From: Coleofasciculaceae cyanobacterium
Lineage (GTDB): Bacteria > Cyanobacteriota > Cyanobacteriia > Cyanobacteriales > Xenococcaceae
NCBI GenBank assembly: GCA_036703275.1
Contig: DATNPK010000102.1
Coordinates: 62,001 to 126,000 of the forward strand
DNA: 64,000 nucleotides
Direction: 5' to 3'
In this document: positions 46,486 through 56,460 of the stretch, piece after piece
Layout of the letters: each line of letters starts with the position of its first letter
How positions within the stretch are numbered: position 1 is the stretch's first letter
Translations under genes and position numbers: made by a program
The notes under the pieces: model-generated
Told to the model about the DNA's origin: nothing
What the model saw: the letters and a program-made list of their open reading frames with translations, nothing else
Databases searched by the model: none

Positions 46486-46583
46486 ACTGTTTTCGATGGT
46501 TCGTTTCCGTCCAGATTGGCTTTGATAAGCTATAGACTGTAAGCTACAAGCGTTGAATAACCGTTTAATAACACTGATCTTTT

Positions 46584-47237
46584 ATGTCCGTTTTAGATAG
46601 CCATAAATATGCGATCGCCCTTCATACTAGTACACCACAACTGGGAATAACTGTTAACAATTATGCAGGTGATAGTCGCACTCAGGTTTGGAACTTGGGG
46701 CGAGGTTTGGCATCCCAGCTACATCAATATTTAGCAGAAATTCTGACCCCGCAAACCTGGCAGGATCTTGAGTTTATCGCTGTTGCCAAAGGGCCAGGGG
46801 GCTTTACGGGAACTCGCGTGGGGGTAGTTACTGCCCGTACTATTGCTCAACAGCTAAACATTCCTTTATTTGGGATTTCCAACTTAGCCGCCGTGGCAGC
46901 AGCCCAAAATTACCAGGGCGATTACGGAGTGAACCAAAAGCACCGCCTTTTAGCCGTCCAGATGGATGCACGAGGAGAACAATTATTTGTCGGCATATAT
47001 CAGATAAACAGTCAGGGACTCCAGACATACAGGTCAGATACGCTGATGACTACGGAGGTTTGGCAGAAAACTCTGGCTGAGTTACAGCTTCCTTATCAAT
47101 TAATCACCGCCGACGAGCAAATCGCTGATACAGTGACCCAGGTTTTGGATTTAGCTTACGCTGATTGGCAACAGGGAAAACATTCCCACTGGTCAGAAGT
47201 CGTCCCGTATTACGGTCAACATCCAGTACAAGCATAG
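46584..47237 (+). CDS. tsaB: tRNA threonylcarbamoyladenosine biosynthesis protein TsaB
   Basis: 217 residues, ASKHA-fold partner of TsaD and TsaE in making t6A37 on ANN-decoding tRNAs. The signature IAVAKGPGGFTGTRVGVVTA (about 72-91) is diagnostic, together with ALHTSTPQLGITV at the N-terminus. It lacks the TsaD metal-binding histidines, as expected. The gene is divergent from the permease with 98 bp between starts. Confidence 0.92.
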   Translation: MSVLDSHKYAIALHTSTPQLGITVNNYAGDSRTQVWNLGRGLASQLHQYLAEILTPQTWQDLEFIAVAKGPGGFTGTRVGVVTARTIAQQLNIPLFGISNLAAVAAAQNYQGDYGVNQKHRLLAVQMDARGEQLFVGIYQINSQGLQTYRSDTLMTTEVWQKTLAELQLPYQLITADEQIADTVTQVLDLAYADWQQGKHSHWSEVVPYYGQHPVQA

Positions 47238-47369
47238 CAAGAGCGATCGCTTTTAATGAACTTATTCTTTTGTTGTTAACACTGCGTAATTCCTCACACC
47301 CCGATAAGTAAATAATGATTAGAATAACTATAAGTTTTTTATATACTTGGTATAGTTAAAAATATTTTA

Positions 47370-48659
47370 ATGACTTCAATTATTACGAGACAGTCAAAAC
47401 TCAACGCTCCAATCATACGCCAGCTCAATAATGGTTTGACTATTGTTGCCGAACAGATGCCCGTCGAAGCAGTGAACCTGAATGTTTGGATTAATGTAGG
47501 TTCAGCCAAAGAAAGCGACGAAATTAACGGCATGGCACACTTTTTGGAACATATGGTGTTTAAAGGTACACCCAACCTAGAAATTGGCGAATTTGAACAG
47601 TTAATCGAAGAACGTGGGGCAGTAACTAATGCTGCAACTAGCCAAGACTATACTCATTATTATATAACCACTGCGCCCAAAGATTTTGCGGAACTAGCAC
47701 CCCTACAGCTAGACGTAGTATTGAACCCAAGTTTGGATAATGAAGCTTTTGAACGGGAAAAATTAGTTGTCTTAGAAGAAATTCGTCGTTCCGAAGACAG
47801 TCCTCGTCGTCGTACTTTCTATCGTTCAATGGAAACCTGTTTTGAAACTTTACCCTATCGTCGCCCAGTACTTGGCCCTGCTTCAGTAATTGAAAATTTG
47901 CGATCGCCACAAATGCGCGATTTTCATGGTGCTTGGTATCAACCGCAGTCGATGACCGCAGCGGTAGTGGGTAATCTTCCTGTAGAAGAATTAATCGAGA
48001 TAGTTACTCAAGGATTTGAACAGCATCATAGTTCCCGTGATAAGTATCCAAAAAACAGCACTCCATCAGTAACTCCAGAACAGCCGTTTACCAAGATCGT
48101 CCGTCATGAATATACCGACGAGTCTTTACAGCAGGCACGTTTGGTCATGGTTTGGCGTGTTCCGGGAATGGAAAATTTAGCCCAAACCTACGCCTTAGAT
48201 ATTTTGGCGGTAATCTTAGGACAGGGTAAGGTGTCTCGCTTGTTTCGAGAATTGCGAGAAGAAAAAGGTCTAGTTAATCAAATTGGAGTCAGTAATATGA
48301 CTCAAACCCACCAAGGCGTATTTTATATTTCTGCTGCGTTACCGACAGAAAATATTCCTGAAGTAGAACAGGCGATCGCGCAACAGATTAGAAAGATGCA
48401 GACTGAACCTATTGCAGCCAAGGACATCGAACGTATTCGTACTCAAGTAGCTAATCGATTTGTCTTTGCTAATGAACGACCAAGCGATCGCGCCAACCTG
48501 TATGGTTACTACTATTCTCAGCTAGAAGATTTAGCCCCAGCCCTTAATTATCCCCAGCATATTCAGTCTATATCCGCCGAAGATTTACAGGCAGCAGCTC
48601 AAAAATATTTCAATCCCGAAGCCTATGGTGTGGTGGTGATGAAACCAGCTAATCATTAA
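47370..48659 (+). CDS. M16-family zinc peptidase (processing-peptidase-like)
   Basis: 429 residues with the inverted zinc motif HFLEH (MAHFLEHMVFKGT, about residue 57) and the downstream glutamate in the NAATSQDYTHYYIT/LEEIRR region (around 130). The C-terminal half is a second, inactive M16 domain containing LREEKGLVNQIGVS. Relatives include PqqL, mitochondrial processing peptidase and stromal processing peptidase-like proteins. It probably degrades or trims peptides in the cytoplasm or periplasm; no signal peptide is visible, so the cytoplasm is likelier. A terminator at 48667 follows. Confidence 0.9.
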   Translation: MTSIITRQSKLNAPIIRQLNNGLTIVAEQMPVEAVNLNVWINVGSAKESDEINGMAHFLEHMVFKGTPNLEIGEFEQLIEERGAVTNAATSQDYTHYYITTAPKDFAELAPLQLDVVLNPSLDNEAFEREKLVVLEEIRRSEDSPRRRTFYRSMETCFETLPYRRPVLGPASVIENLRSPQMRDFHGAWYQPQSMTAAVVGNLPVEELIEIVTQGFEQHHSSRDKYPKNSTPSVTPEQPFTKIVRHEYTDESLQQARLVMVWRVPGMENLAQTYALDILAVILGQGKVSRLFRELREEKGLVNQIGVSNMTQTHQGVFYISAALPTENIPEVEQAIAQQIRKMQTEPIAAKDIERIRTQVANRFVFANERPSDRANLYGYYYSQLEDLAPALNYPQHIQSISAEDLQAAAQKYFNPEAYGVVVMKPANH

Positions 48660-48666
48660 ACAGTAC

Positions 48667-48696
48667 GGGCAAGCAAGTGCCTTGCCCCTTCGTTTT
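48667..48696 (+). terminator. Probable terminator of the M16 peptidase gene
   Basis: GGGCAAG pairs with CTTGCCC (7 bp, 7-base loop), followed by a T-containing stretch near 48692. It lies between convergent genes and might serve both. Confidence 0.5.
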
Positions 48697-49377
48697 CTAT
48701 CGGCGATCGCTCATCAAACCCAACATTGGCCCTAAAATAGCCCCAAAGATAAAGCCTCCTGCGTGCGCCCAATATGCGACTCCGCTAGCTTCTGGCATTC
48801 CTAAAGATGCCACACTACTAAACGCCTGTTGCACAAACCAAAAGCCGAGAAAATAGATCGCTGGGATGCGTACCGTAGTCCAAATAATCAACAAGGGTAG
48901 CAAAGTTAAAATTTTGGCTTTAGGATACTTAATCAAATATGCCCCCATCACTCCTGCGATCGCGCCACTCGCCCCAAGTGTGGGTACGCCAGACTGCATC
49001 CCAAAAAACCAGTGAGTTAAACCTGCTAAAACTCCGCAAACCAGATAAAATAGCAGAAATTTGACGTGACCAAGATCGTGTTCGATATTATCGCCAAAAG
49101 TCCAGAGAAACAGCATATTTCCGCCAATGTGCATTAACCCCCCATGGAGAAATTGCGAAGTAATTAAAGTCAGAATCTCAGGTACAGGCTGGTTAGTTGA
49201 TACTCCATCAAAGCTAGCACTTAACTCTTGGGGAATAACTGCATAAAGCTGAAAGAAACCATCTAATCCCGAACCCAAAGTCATTTGGTGCAGAAAAACC
49301 ACTACATTGATAGCGATCAGGGCATAAACTACAATCGGAGTACTCGGGGTTGGATTGTCGTCATTAAGGGGAATCAT
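48697..49377 (-). CDS. Rhomboid intramembrane serine protease
   Basis: 226 residues with six membrane helices. The catalytic serine is in TLGASGAIAGVMGAYLIKYP (about 135) and the catalytic histidine in AYWAHAGGFIFGAILG (about 207). The HGGLMHIGGNMLFLWTFG segment carries the conserved oxyanion-region histidine and asparagine. It cleaves within membrane segments of unknown cyanobacterial substrates. The gene is convergent with the M16 peptidase. Confidence 0.9.
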   Translation of the reverse strand: MIPLNDDNPTPSTPIVVYALIAINVVVFLHQMTLGSGLDGFFQLYAVIPQELSASFDGVSTNQPVPEILTLITSQFLHGGLMHIGGNMLFLWTFGDNIEHDLGHVKFLLFYLVCGVLAGLTHWFFGMQSGVPTLGASGAIAGVMGAYLIKYPKAKILTLLPLLIIWTTVRIPAIYFLGFWFVQQAFSSVASLGMPEASGVAYWAHAGGFIFGAILGPMLGLMSDRR

Positions 49378-49503
49378 AGTTGCTGATTCAATATATTAGA
49401 CCGCTAGCAATAATGTTTTTGGCTAATAGCAATTAGCAATTGGCAATTAGCAATTAGCTATTAGCTATTAGCTATTAAGTATATATTAACTATATTTATA
49501 AGA

Positions 49504-49701
49504 TTAGCTAATACCCAGCATTGCCTCTAGGGTTAGGTATAGTAGCGAGAAACCGCCGACAAAGAAACCAACTAAAGCGATCGCTGTTACGGGATTCTTC
49601 AAAAAAGGCTTGAGCTGCTGTAAAAAAAACCAAAAAATTCCTAGACTAAAACTGATTAGATAGCGGGGATAGCGGGAAACGTTTTGAAAAAAATCTTGCA
49701 T
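49504..49701 (-). CDS. DUF751 family protein (Ycf33-like)
   Basis: 65 residues with two predicted membrane helices. It matches the cyanobacterial/plastid DUF751 (ycf33) family: FFQNVSRYPRYLISFSLGIF, then LKPFLKNPVTAIALVGFFVG. The function is unknown; conservation from cyanobacteria to plastids suggests a thylakoid-related role. Its upstream space on the minus strand is AT-rich and includes repeat island F. Confidence 0.8.
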   Translation of the reverse strand: MQDFFQNVSRYPRYLISFSLGIFWFFLQQLKPFLKNPVTAIALVGFFVGGFSLLYLTLEAMLGIS

Positions 49702-49749
49702 TATTGTAAAAATTTAAAATTGAATGTTTTATTAACTTGTACTTTGCTC

Positions 49750-49866
49750 TTGTAGCTAATGGCGCAGCGCGTACGCGGACGTGCCTCCAGGCACTAATCC
49801 TTTAGGGCAGATCGTCGTTTGACGACGACGCAGCATTGCCTTGCTTTGCGCAGCTAATGGCTAATA
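49750..49866. repeat. Mosaic hairpin-repeat island F
   Basis: Short island in the space between the DUF751 gene and a kinase gene. Modules GGCGCAGCGCGTACGCGGAC, TAATCCTTTAGGGCA and CGTCGTTTGACGACGACG are shared or related to the other islands. It ends in GCTAATGGCTAATAGCTAA heptamers. A longer stretch of GCAATTA/GCTATTA heptamers is at 49425-49490. Confidence 0.65.
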
Positions 49867-49937
49867 GCTAAAAACCAATCCACACTGAACATATTTTATT
49901 ATTCAACATTGAACAATTAAGATTCAACATTTTGTAA

Positions 49938-51320
49938 ATGAACTTACTATTTCAGTCAACTCGTCGTCGGTTAGCTTTGTGGTATACCACAGTGACGGCT
50001 GTTCTCTTGTTGCTTTTTGCCATAGGGGTATATTTTTATGTACGCAACACCCTAATAGATCGCATCGATGATACTTTAAAGCACGTTGTCGAAGTGGTAG
50101 ACCGCTCTTTGGTCATTCAACCCCTAGCAGAAACCAAGGGAACATATGGCGTAAATGTTGATGCTAGCTTTAGTCAAAAGGTGAATAGCTTAGAAGACGA
50201 TCGCATTGATTTAGAGTGGTTTAATCCGCAACAAAAGTTACTGTGGTCTACCTTTGAGCAGCCGATAGACTATCCTCTCCATCCTAATCGTAGTGGCGAG
50301 ACGGTTTATCTAACAGGCGATCGCATTTTGCGTCAAATTGTGCAGCAAGTTGAACTAGATCATCGCGTCTTGGGCTATTTAAGGGTAAGTCATCCCTGGT
50401 TTGAAGTCACTAAGCCAATCAATCAACTAACCAGAGATTTAATTATTGGTATTATCATAATGGTGTTTTGCGTCTGGGGTATTGGCTGGTTTTTGTCGGG
50501 AATTGCCATTAAGCCAGTGCAGGTTTCCTATTCTAGTTTAAAACAGTTTACCGCCGATGCTTCCCATGAGTTACGCAACCCTATTGCCACAATTCAAACT
50601 AATGTTCAGATGGCGTTAGCCTATCCCGAAGCCGAACCTCAACTACAGCAAAGACAGCTACAGATTATTGAACGTTTGACTCAAAAATTGGGACGCTTGG
50701 TCAATGACTTGCTGTTTCTTGCTCGTTCCGATAGTGGTATGGTGCAGTTGGATTGGCAACCTGTACCTTTAGATGCTTTGTTGATTGATGTGATTGAAGA
50801 ACAGAGGATAGCGGCTACTCAAAAAGGATTGTTTCTTTCTTTACATATTGTTGAGCCAAAAATTGAAGAAGATATGAAAGAAGAGGATATTTTTACCGTT
50901 CGAGGAGACTGGGACTATTTATCTCGTTTGTTTACCAACCTGATTGCTAATGCGATCGAGCATACAGATCAATCCAAAGCATCAGCTGAAGCTTCAGTAG
51001 AAGTTGAATTAGCCTTAATTAAACTTCCGCTCAAAACTATGATTAGAGAATCTCATCGTCAATATGCCTTACAGGTGAAGGTAAAAGACAACGGTAAGGG
51101 TATAGCTGAATCTGCTTTACCTCACATCTTCGATCGCTTCTATCGTGCAGATCCAGCTCGTTCTCCTCAGCGACAAATAGATAGCCCTACAGGGGCGGGT
51201 TTGGGATTGGCGATCGCCAAAGCCATTGTCGAAAATCATCAGGGACAAATCACCGTAGATAGCACTCTCGAGCAAGGAACAATCTTCTGCGTAACTCTCC
51301 CTCAAAATCTTAATTCTTAA
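49938..51320 (+). CDS. Membrane sensor histidine kinase (RppB/NrsS-like layout)
   Basis: 460 residues. One membrane helix at about 14-35 and a second at about 168-190 surround a 130-residue external sensor domain. HisKA has ADASHELRNPIATIQTNVQM (H about 210), HATPase LFTNLIANAIEHT, VKDNGKGIAES and TGAGLGLAIAKAIV. Cyanobacterial relatives with SHELRNP boxes include the metal- and redox-responsive kinases NrsS and RppB, but I cannot tell which stimulus applies here. No response regulator gene is adjacent, so it is an orphan kinase in this window. Confidence 0.85.
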   Translation: MNLLFQSTRRRLALWYTTVTAVLLLLFAIGVYFYVRNTLIDRIDDTLKHVVEVVDRSLVIQPLAETKGTYGVNVDASFSQKVNSLEDDRIDLEWFNPQQKLLWSTFEQPIDYPLHPNRSGETVYLTGDRILRQIVQQVELDHRVLGYLRVSHPWFEVTKPINQLTRDLIIGIIIMVFCVWGIGWFLSGIAIKPVQVSYSSLKQFTADASHELRNPIATIQTNVQMALAYPEAEPQLQQRQLQIIERLTQKLGRLVNDLLFLARSDSGMVQLDWQPVPLDALLIDVIEEQRIAATQKGLFLSLHIVEPKIEEDMKEEDIFTVRGDWDYLSRLFTNLIANAIEHTDQSKASAEASVEVELALIKLPLKTMIRESHRQYALQVKVKDNGKGIAESALPHIFDRFYRADPARSPQRQIDSPTGAGLGLAIAKAIVENHQGQITVDSTLEQGTIFCVTLPQNLNS

Positions 51321-51456
51321 ATTACCAAGACAATATTTTCTCCAGCAAAAATGCCTGTAGAAAAATCAAAGTTAATCAACAGGCTAAACAAAACTAATTT
51401 TTTAGGGTGTAAATTACTTCTTTCCCCTAAATTAAAGCTTAAAGCTAATAGCTAAT

Positions 51457-52656
51457 TTAAGCATCATCTAATGCAACAATACCAGGTAAAGTTTTACCTT
51501 CTAGTAATTCTAAGCTGGCACCACCACCAGTAGAAATATGGCTCATTTTTTCAGCAACACCTACTTTTTCTACCGCAGCAACCGAATCACCACCACCAAT
51601 GATTGTGACAGCATCAGATTTACCTGCTAATGTATGAGCGATCGCTTCTGTACCAGCCGCGAATTTATCAAATTCAAATACGCCCATAGGACCATTCCAA
51701 ATTACCGCATTACAGTCTGCTAGTGCATCTTGGAATACTTTAATTGAATCAGGGCCAATATCTAAACCCATCCAGCCATCAGGAATGTCATTAATGCTAA
51801 CAGCCTTAGCATTGGCATCAGGGGCGAAGTTATCAGCTACTACCACATCAGTAGGCAACAGTAATTCAACGCCTTGCTCTTTGGCTTTGGCTTCCAAAGA
51901 TTTAGCTAGCTCAAGCTTATCTTCTTCAACTAGAGAATTACCAACGCTCAAACCACGAGCTTTATAGAAAGTAAAGATCATCCCGCCACCAATTAGTAGC
52001 TTGTCGCACTTGTCTAATAAAGTTTCAATTACACCAATTTTACTTGATACTTTTGAACCACCGATAATCGCTGCTAGAGGGCGCTTGGGGTTGTCAACAG
52101 CATCCTGAAGATAATCAAGTTCTTTCTCAATCAGATATCCAGCAACGCTAGGACTCAGGTAATGAGTTACGCCCTCAGTAGAAGCATGAGCGCGGTGAGC
52201 AGTACCAAAGGCTTCATTTACGTATAGATCGGCATTGGAAGCTAACTGTTTAGCAAATTCAGAGTCGTTGCTAGTTTCTTCGTTATGGAAACGGAGATTT
52301 TCTAACAAAACAACTTGACCATTGCTCATCCCGTTAACGGTAGCAGCTACTTCATCCCCAATACAATCATCGCACTTAGTAACCTCTTGTCCCAACAACT
52401 CAGAAAGTCTCTTGGCAACAGGAGTCAGACGCAATTCTTCTTTGACTTCACCTTTTGGACGACCCATGTGGCTACATAAGATTACTTTACCGCCCTTGCC
52501 AACTAAATCTTGAATCGTTGGTAGAGCAGCCTTGATGCGAGTATCATCGGTGATGTTGCCGCTATCATCTAAGGGAACATTAAAATCGGCTCTGACTAAA
52601 ACTTTTTTTCCAGAAACGTCTGCTTCTGTCAAACTCGCGACTGTCTTCTTAGCCAC
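51457..52656 (-). CDS. pgk: Phosphoglycerate kinase
   Basis: 399 residues, complete. It transfers the phosphate of 1,3-bisphosphoglycerate to ADP in glycolysis and runs in reverse in the Calvin cycle. It starts at GTG 52656 with AAGGAGG seven bases upstream. Signatures are [42 protein letters not shown] and the C-terminal [13 protein letters not shown] with [14 protein letters not shown]. It appears monocistronic; a strong ribosome-binding site fits high expression. Confidence 0.97.
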   Translation of the reverse strand: MAKKTVASLTEADVSGKKVLVRADFNVPLDDSGNITDDTRIKAALPTIQDLVGKGGKVILCSHMGRPKGEVKEELRLTPVAKRLSELLGQEVTKCDDCIGDEVAATVNGMSNGQVVLLENLRFHNEETSNDSEFAKQLASNADLYVNEAFGTAHRAHASTEGVTHYLSPSVAGYLIEKELDYLQDAVDNPKRPLAAIIGGSKVSSKIGVIETLLDKCDKLLIGGGMIFTFYKARGLSVGNSLVEEDKLELAKSLEAKAKEQGVELLLPTDVVVADNFAPDANAKAVSINDIPDGWMGLDIGPDSIKVFQDALADCNAVIWNGPMGVFEFDKFAAGTEAIAHTLAGKSDAVTIIGGGDSVAAVEKVGVAEKMSHISTGGGASLELLEGKTLPGIVALDDA

Positions 52657-52808
52657 TGTTATCCTCCTTGCTGCTTTTTAAATAATTTAATCAAAATTAC
52701 CCAAATCTAAAGATAAATTTAAATTTTGGGACTAGGATTAATCTACCAGAGGGACTGCACGAAGGAAAGCACTCTTTACAGTATTTATTTTGGATATTTA
52801 GACTGACT

Positions 52809-53666
52809 TCAATCTTCACTAGAAAATTTGAAAAACATTTCGTCGCTATTGTCTTGGTTATCTATAATCGGGGCAAGAAGCTGCTCGCCTTCGCGAATCA
52901 ACTGCTGATACTCAGATTTAATTAAGTTTGATGGCGATTGAGTCAAAATCTTACCTAGCTCGACTTGCTGCTGCTGGCTAATACTCTGGCTAATTATATC
53001 GCTAGCTTTATTTCCCTGATGATCTGTAATTGTTAATGATGCTCCACTATTAACCAAAAACTCTACTATATTCAGCCTGGAGTTGCCCACGGCATACATT
53101 AAAGCAGTTTTACCATCTGCTGCTTGAGCATCAATTTCTGCTCCACTATCTAGCAAATAGAGAATTATTTGTAGCTTATCCTGCATCGGACGAGCATCTT
53201 GAATACCCAAAATAGCCGCTTTCATTAAAGGAGTCAGGCTGTTTTTGTCTCTTAAATTAGGATCGGCACCGTTGAGCAGCAGCAGTTTAACAATATCTGG
53301 CAGACACCAAACAATAGCTATCTCTAAAACAGTCCGCCCTAAGCTATCTCTAACATTAGGATTAGCACCGTATTCGAGCAAGAGACGCAAGCATTTTTCG
53401 TTAGCGATCAGGCGATAAAGAGTTTTCGAGCGATCGCACTTTTTCCCCTGAGGTAAAGTAAACCAGTGTTTCTCAAATACGAGAAACAGCAACGGTTTAG
53501 AAGCTTGATCTACTAGACGAACGTTAGGATCTACTCCTTGCTTGAGTAGCTTTTTAACAGCAGTAAGATTATTGGCTGCAACAGCTTCGGCTAGTCTCAA
53601 CTCCTGTTTGCTAGCGCTCGCCCGAAATTTCTCTACAATACTACTAAAAATCACCCAGCTCACCAA
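52809..53666 (-). CDS. Ankyrin-repeat protein
   Basis: 285 residues with at least five ankyrin repeats between about 25 and 210 (LLKQGVDPNVRL, LLEYGANPNVRDSLGRTVLE, LLLNGADPNLRDKNSLTPLM, LLDSGAEIDAQAADGKTALM, LVNSGASLTITDHQGNKASD). The N-terminus has no ATG; the frame starts at TTG 53666 or GTG 53663. A short hydrophobic N-terminus is not a convincing signal peptide. Ankyrin repeats mediate protein binding; the partner is unknown. It ends in an acidic, possibly disordered tail. Confidence 0.8.
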   Translation of the reverse strand: MVSWVIFSSIVEKFRASASKQELRLAEAVAANNLTAVKKLLKQGVDPNVRLVDQASKPLLFLVFEKHWFTLPQGKKCDRSKTLYRLIANEKCLRLLLEYGANPNVRDSLGRTVLEIAIVWCLPDIVKLLLLNGADPNLRDKNSLTPLMKAAILGIQDARPMQDKLQIILYLLDSGAEIDAQAADGKTALMYAVGNSRLNIVEFLVNSGASLTITDHQGNKASDIISQSISQQQQVELGKILTQSPSNLIKSEYQQLIREGEQLLAPIIDNQDNSDEMFFKFSSED

Positions 53667-53747
53667 CTTAAATTTAATTTAACTGTAGATTTTAACTATT
53701 GTAAAGCATAGATAATTGAACCGCATTTGCTTGTCGCTAATTATCAA

Positions 53748-55262
53748 CTATTCACTTTTTACTGGCGTGCGTCCGTAAAGATAGGTTAAATATTTTAAGC
53801 GGCCACTCAATTCATCATTAAACGCTTCGGCGCGACAACGCCAACTCCAGTTACCTGTGGGCTGAGAGGGGGTATTCATCTTAGCATCTGTACCCAAACC
53901 TAAAACATCTTGAAATGGTAATATTGCCGTGTTGCCCACCGAACTGAGCGCCAAACGAATCATTGCCCAATGGATGCCGTCTTCACATAAACAGCCCAAA
54001 TAGTCTATTACCTGAGATTTGGCTTCGGGCGATCGCTCATAAAACCAGCCCACAGTAGTATTATTATCGTGAGTACCTGTATAAACGATGCAGTTGCGAT
54101 CGCAGTAATTATAGGGCAAAAAGCCATTTGCGCGATCGGCATCAAAGGCAAACTGGAGAATTTTCATCCCAGGAAACTTAAATTTATCTCGTAATGCTTC
54201 TACTTCTGGAGTAATTACTCCTAAATCTTCTGCCACAATAGGTAGTTTACCTAGCTGCTGTTCTAATAACTGAAAAAACTCATCTCCAGGGGCTTCTAGC
54301 CAAGTACCGTTCATCGCGGTGGTTTCTCCTTGAGGTACTGCCCAATAAGCCTGAAAACCTCTAAAGTGGTCGATGCGAATAATATCTACATATTCCAAAG
54401 TAGCTTCAACTCTTCTGATCCACCATTTGAAATCCGTTCTTTCTAGTTCCTCCCAGTTATAAACGGGGTTACCCCAAAGCTGACCAGTAGCGCTAAAGTA
54501 ATCTGGAGGAACACCCGCCATTAAAGCTGGTGCGCTTGTCTCGGGGTCTAAACTAAAAATCTTGCTATGAGCCCAAACATCGACACTATCATGAGCAACA
54601 TAGATCGGAATATCGCCGAAAAGTTTAATTCCTTTTTGGTTAGCGTATTGCTTCAGGTTTTTCCACTGACAAAAAAATTGATACTGCACAAATTTATGGA
54701 AATAAATCTCATCAGCTAGTTCTGTTGCCCACCTTGCCATCGCTTGAGGCTGACGGGAAGCTATATCTGACTCCCATTGATTCCAACCGCTGCCGTTATG
54801 AGCCTGTTTGAGGGACATAAATAGAGCATAGTTACTCAGCCAATCATTATGACGATTGCAAAAGCTTTTAAATTCCCCATCTTCTGTTGCTGAAGCCTGA
54901 ACTTTGAAGCGATCGCTTGCCCGCCTTAACAGAGGCATTTTGATGCCAATCACTCGCTCGAAATCAACAAAGTCTAAAGAAAATTCAGGCAGGTGCTGTA
55001 ATTCCTCCGCCGTCAATAATCCTTGGTCAAGAAGAATTGTCGGACTAATTAACAAAGGATTTCCTGCCAAAGCAGAATAAGATAGGTATGGAGAGTTGCC
55101 ATAACCAGTCGGCCCAATTGGTAATATTTGCCATATTTGCTGGTCGCTGTTGGCTAAAAAATCGACGAATTGATATGCGTTCTCACCCAAATCGCCGATC
55201 CCAAAACGGCTAGGCAGAGAAGTGGGATGAAGTAATACGCCGCTAGCTCTAAAATCCAACAT
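53748..55262 (-). CDS. malQ: 4-alpha-glucanotransferase (amylomaltase)
   Basis: 504 residues, GH77 enzyme that disproportionates malto-oligosaccharides during glycogen turnover. Characteristic phrases are GVLLHPTSLPSRFGIGDLGE at the N-terminus, LFGDIPIYVAHDSVDVWAHS, RIDHFRGFQAYWAVPQGE (with the nucleophilic Asp region), EDLGVITPEVEALRD with the acid/base Glu, and YTGTHDNNTTVGWF. The length is normal for bacterial MalQ. The gene lies alone between the ankyrin gene and psbZ. Confidence 0.95.
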   Translation of the reverse strand: MLDFRASGVLLHPTSLPSRFGIGDLGENAYQFVDFLANSDQQIWQILPIGPTGYGNSPYLSYSALAGNPLLISPTILLDQGLLTAEELQHLPEFSLDFVDFERVIGIKMPLLRRASDRFKVQASATEDGEFKSFCNRHNDWLSNYALFMSLKQAHNGSGWNQWESDIASRQPQAMARWATELADEIYFHKFVQYQFFCQWKNLKQYANQKGIKLFGDIPIYVAHDSVDVWAHSKIFSLDPETSAPALMAGVPPDYFSATGQLWGNPVYNWEELERTDFKWWIRRVEATLEYVDIIRIDHFRGFQAYWAVPQGETTAMNGTWLEAPGDEFFQLLEQQLGKLPIVAEDLGVITPEVEALRDKFKFPGMKILQFAFDADRANGFLPYNYCDRNCIVYTGTHDNNTTVGWFYERSPEAKSQVIDYLGCLCEDGIHWAMIRLALSSVGNTAILPFQDVLGLGTDAKMNTPSQPTGNWSWRCRAEAFNDELSGRLKYLTYLYGRTPVKSE

Positions 55263-55510
55263 TGATGATTAATAAATTTTAATAAATTTTGTCTAATGCC
55301 TCGGAGAAACCATAGCTTTTTCAAGGCTTTGGTATCTATTTAATTTACAATAGTTTAAATAAAGTTATTTAGCATGGTCTAAAAGATAGCTTCTCAGATG
55401 TAGTCAATTTTTGGTAGCGTAATATATTAGGAAAAAAATCACCAAATTTAAACTTTAATTTAAAGATTTGCCATTTTGTTTTGGCTATCTTGATTTAGGA
55501 GAATCAACCG

Positions 55511-55699
55511 ATGACTATTTTATTTCAATTAGCACTAGCTGCTTTAGTTCTATTTTCTTTTGTGATGGTAATTGGCGTGCCAGTTGCCTATGCTTCTCCC
55601 CAAAACTGGGATCAATCTAAATCTCTGATTTATGTTGGCTCTGGGATTTGGACTGTTTTAGTGGTAGTGGTAGCAGTGCTTAACTTTTTTGTTATTTAA
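55511..55699 (+). CDS. psbZ: Photosystem II reaction centre protein Z
   Basis: 62 residues with two membrane helices, exactly the size and sequence type of PsbZ (Ycf9): [40 protein letters not shown] and [16 protein letters not shown]. It sits at the photosystem II periphery and affects antenna interaction. It is followed 122 bp later by ribH, an adjacency common in cyanobacteria. Confidence 0.97.
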   Translation: MTILFQLALAALVLFSFVMVIGVPVAYASPQNWDQSKSLIYVGSGIWTVLVVVVAVLNFFVI

Positions 55700-55821
55700 A
55701 CAGCTAAATATTGGCAAACTGAACCATAGTGCGATCGCTATTTTGGTAGCGATCGTCTACTTGAATTGCCGTTGCGTTCAATTTTACAGAATTATTTAGT
55801 TTATTACTTTAATTTAGTTTT

Positions 55822-56400
55822 ATGGCTGTTTTTGAGGGAACATTTGCAGGAGACTTATCAAACGTAAGGATGGCGATCGTTATTGGTCGTTTTAATGATT
55901 TGGTGACAGATAAGCTCATTTCTGGCTGTCAAGATTGCTTGAAACGTCACGGTATCAACATAGAACCTGAGGGTGGTCAAATAGATTATGTTTGGGTTCC
56001 TGGTAGCTACGAGATTGCCATGGTGGCGCGACAGTTAGCTTTCTCTGGTAATTACGATGCCATAATTTGCCTGGGTGCGGTAATTCGCGGGCAAACGCCT
56101 CATTTTGATTATGTAGCTTCCGAAGCCGCCAAAGGGGTTGCAGCAGCTAGTTTTCAATCAGGTGTCCCAGTTATTTTTGGTGTTTTGACGGTTGATACGA
56201 TGCAGCAGGCTTTAGAAAGAGCTGGAATCAAGAGCAATTTAGGCTGGAACTACGCTTTAAATGCTTTAGAAATGGCTAGTTTAATGCAGCAGATTAATAA
56301 TCGTTCCGGAGCTTCTTCTCGTTCCGACCTGCCGCCAGGCAATGAGACTATTGCTTTGCCCGAGGTGGCTAGTCAAAATGTATCTAATAGTGAATATTAA
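55822..56400 (+). CDS. ribH: 6,7-dimethyl-8-ribityllumazine synthase
   Basis: 192 residues, last-but-one step of riboflavin synthesis, condensing ArP with 3,4-dihydroxy-2-butanone 4-phosphate. Active-site motifs are [51 protein letters not shown] and [17 protein letters not shown]. About 35 C-terminal residues ([20 protein letters not shown] onward) extend beyond the usual core and look disordered. It probably shares a promoter region with psbZ. Confidence 0.95.
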   Translation: MAVFEGTFAGDLSNVRMAIVIGRFNDLVTDKLISGCQDCLKRHGINIEPEGGQIDYVWVPGSYEIAMVARQLAFSGNYDAIICLGAVIRGQTPHFDYVASEAAKGVAAASFQSGVPVIFGVLTVDTMQQALERAGIKSNLGWNYALNALEMASLMQQINNRSGASSRSDLPPGNETIALPEVASQNVSNSEY

Positions 56401-56460
56401 ACAGAAAAATAATTATCAATAATTTGTTGTCGAAAAATCTTTAATAGTTCTAGAAAACGT

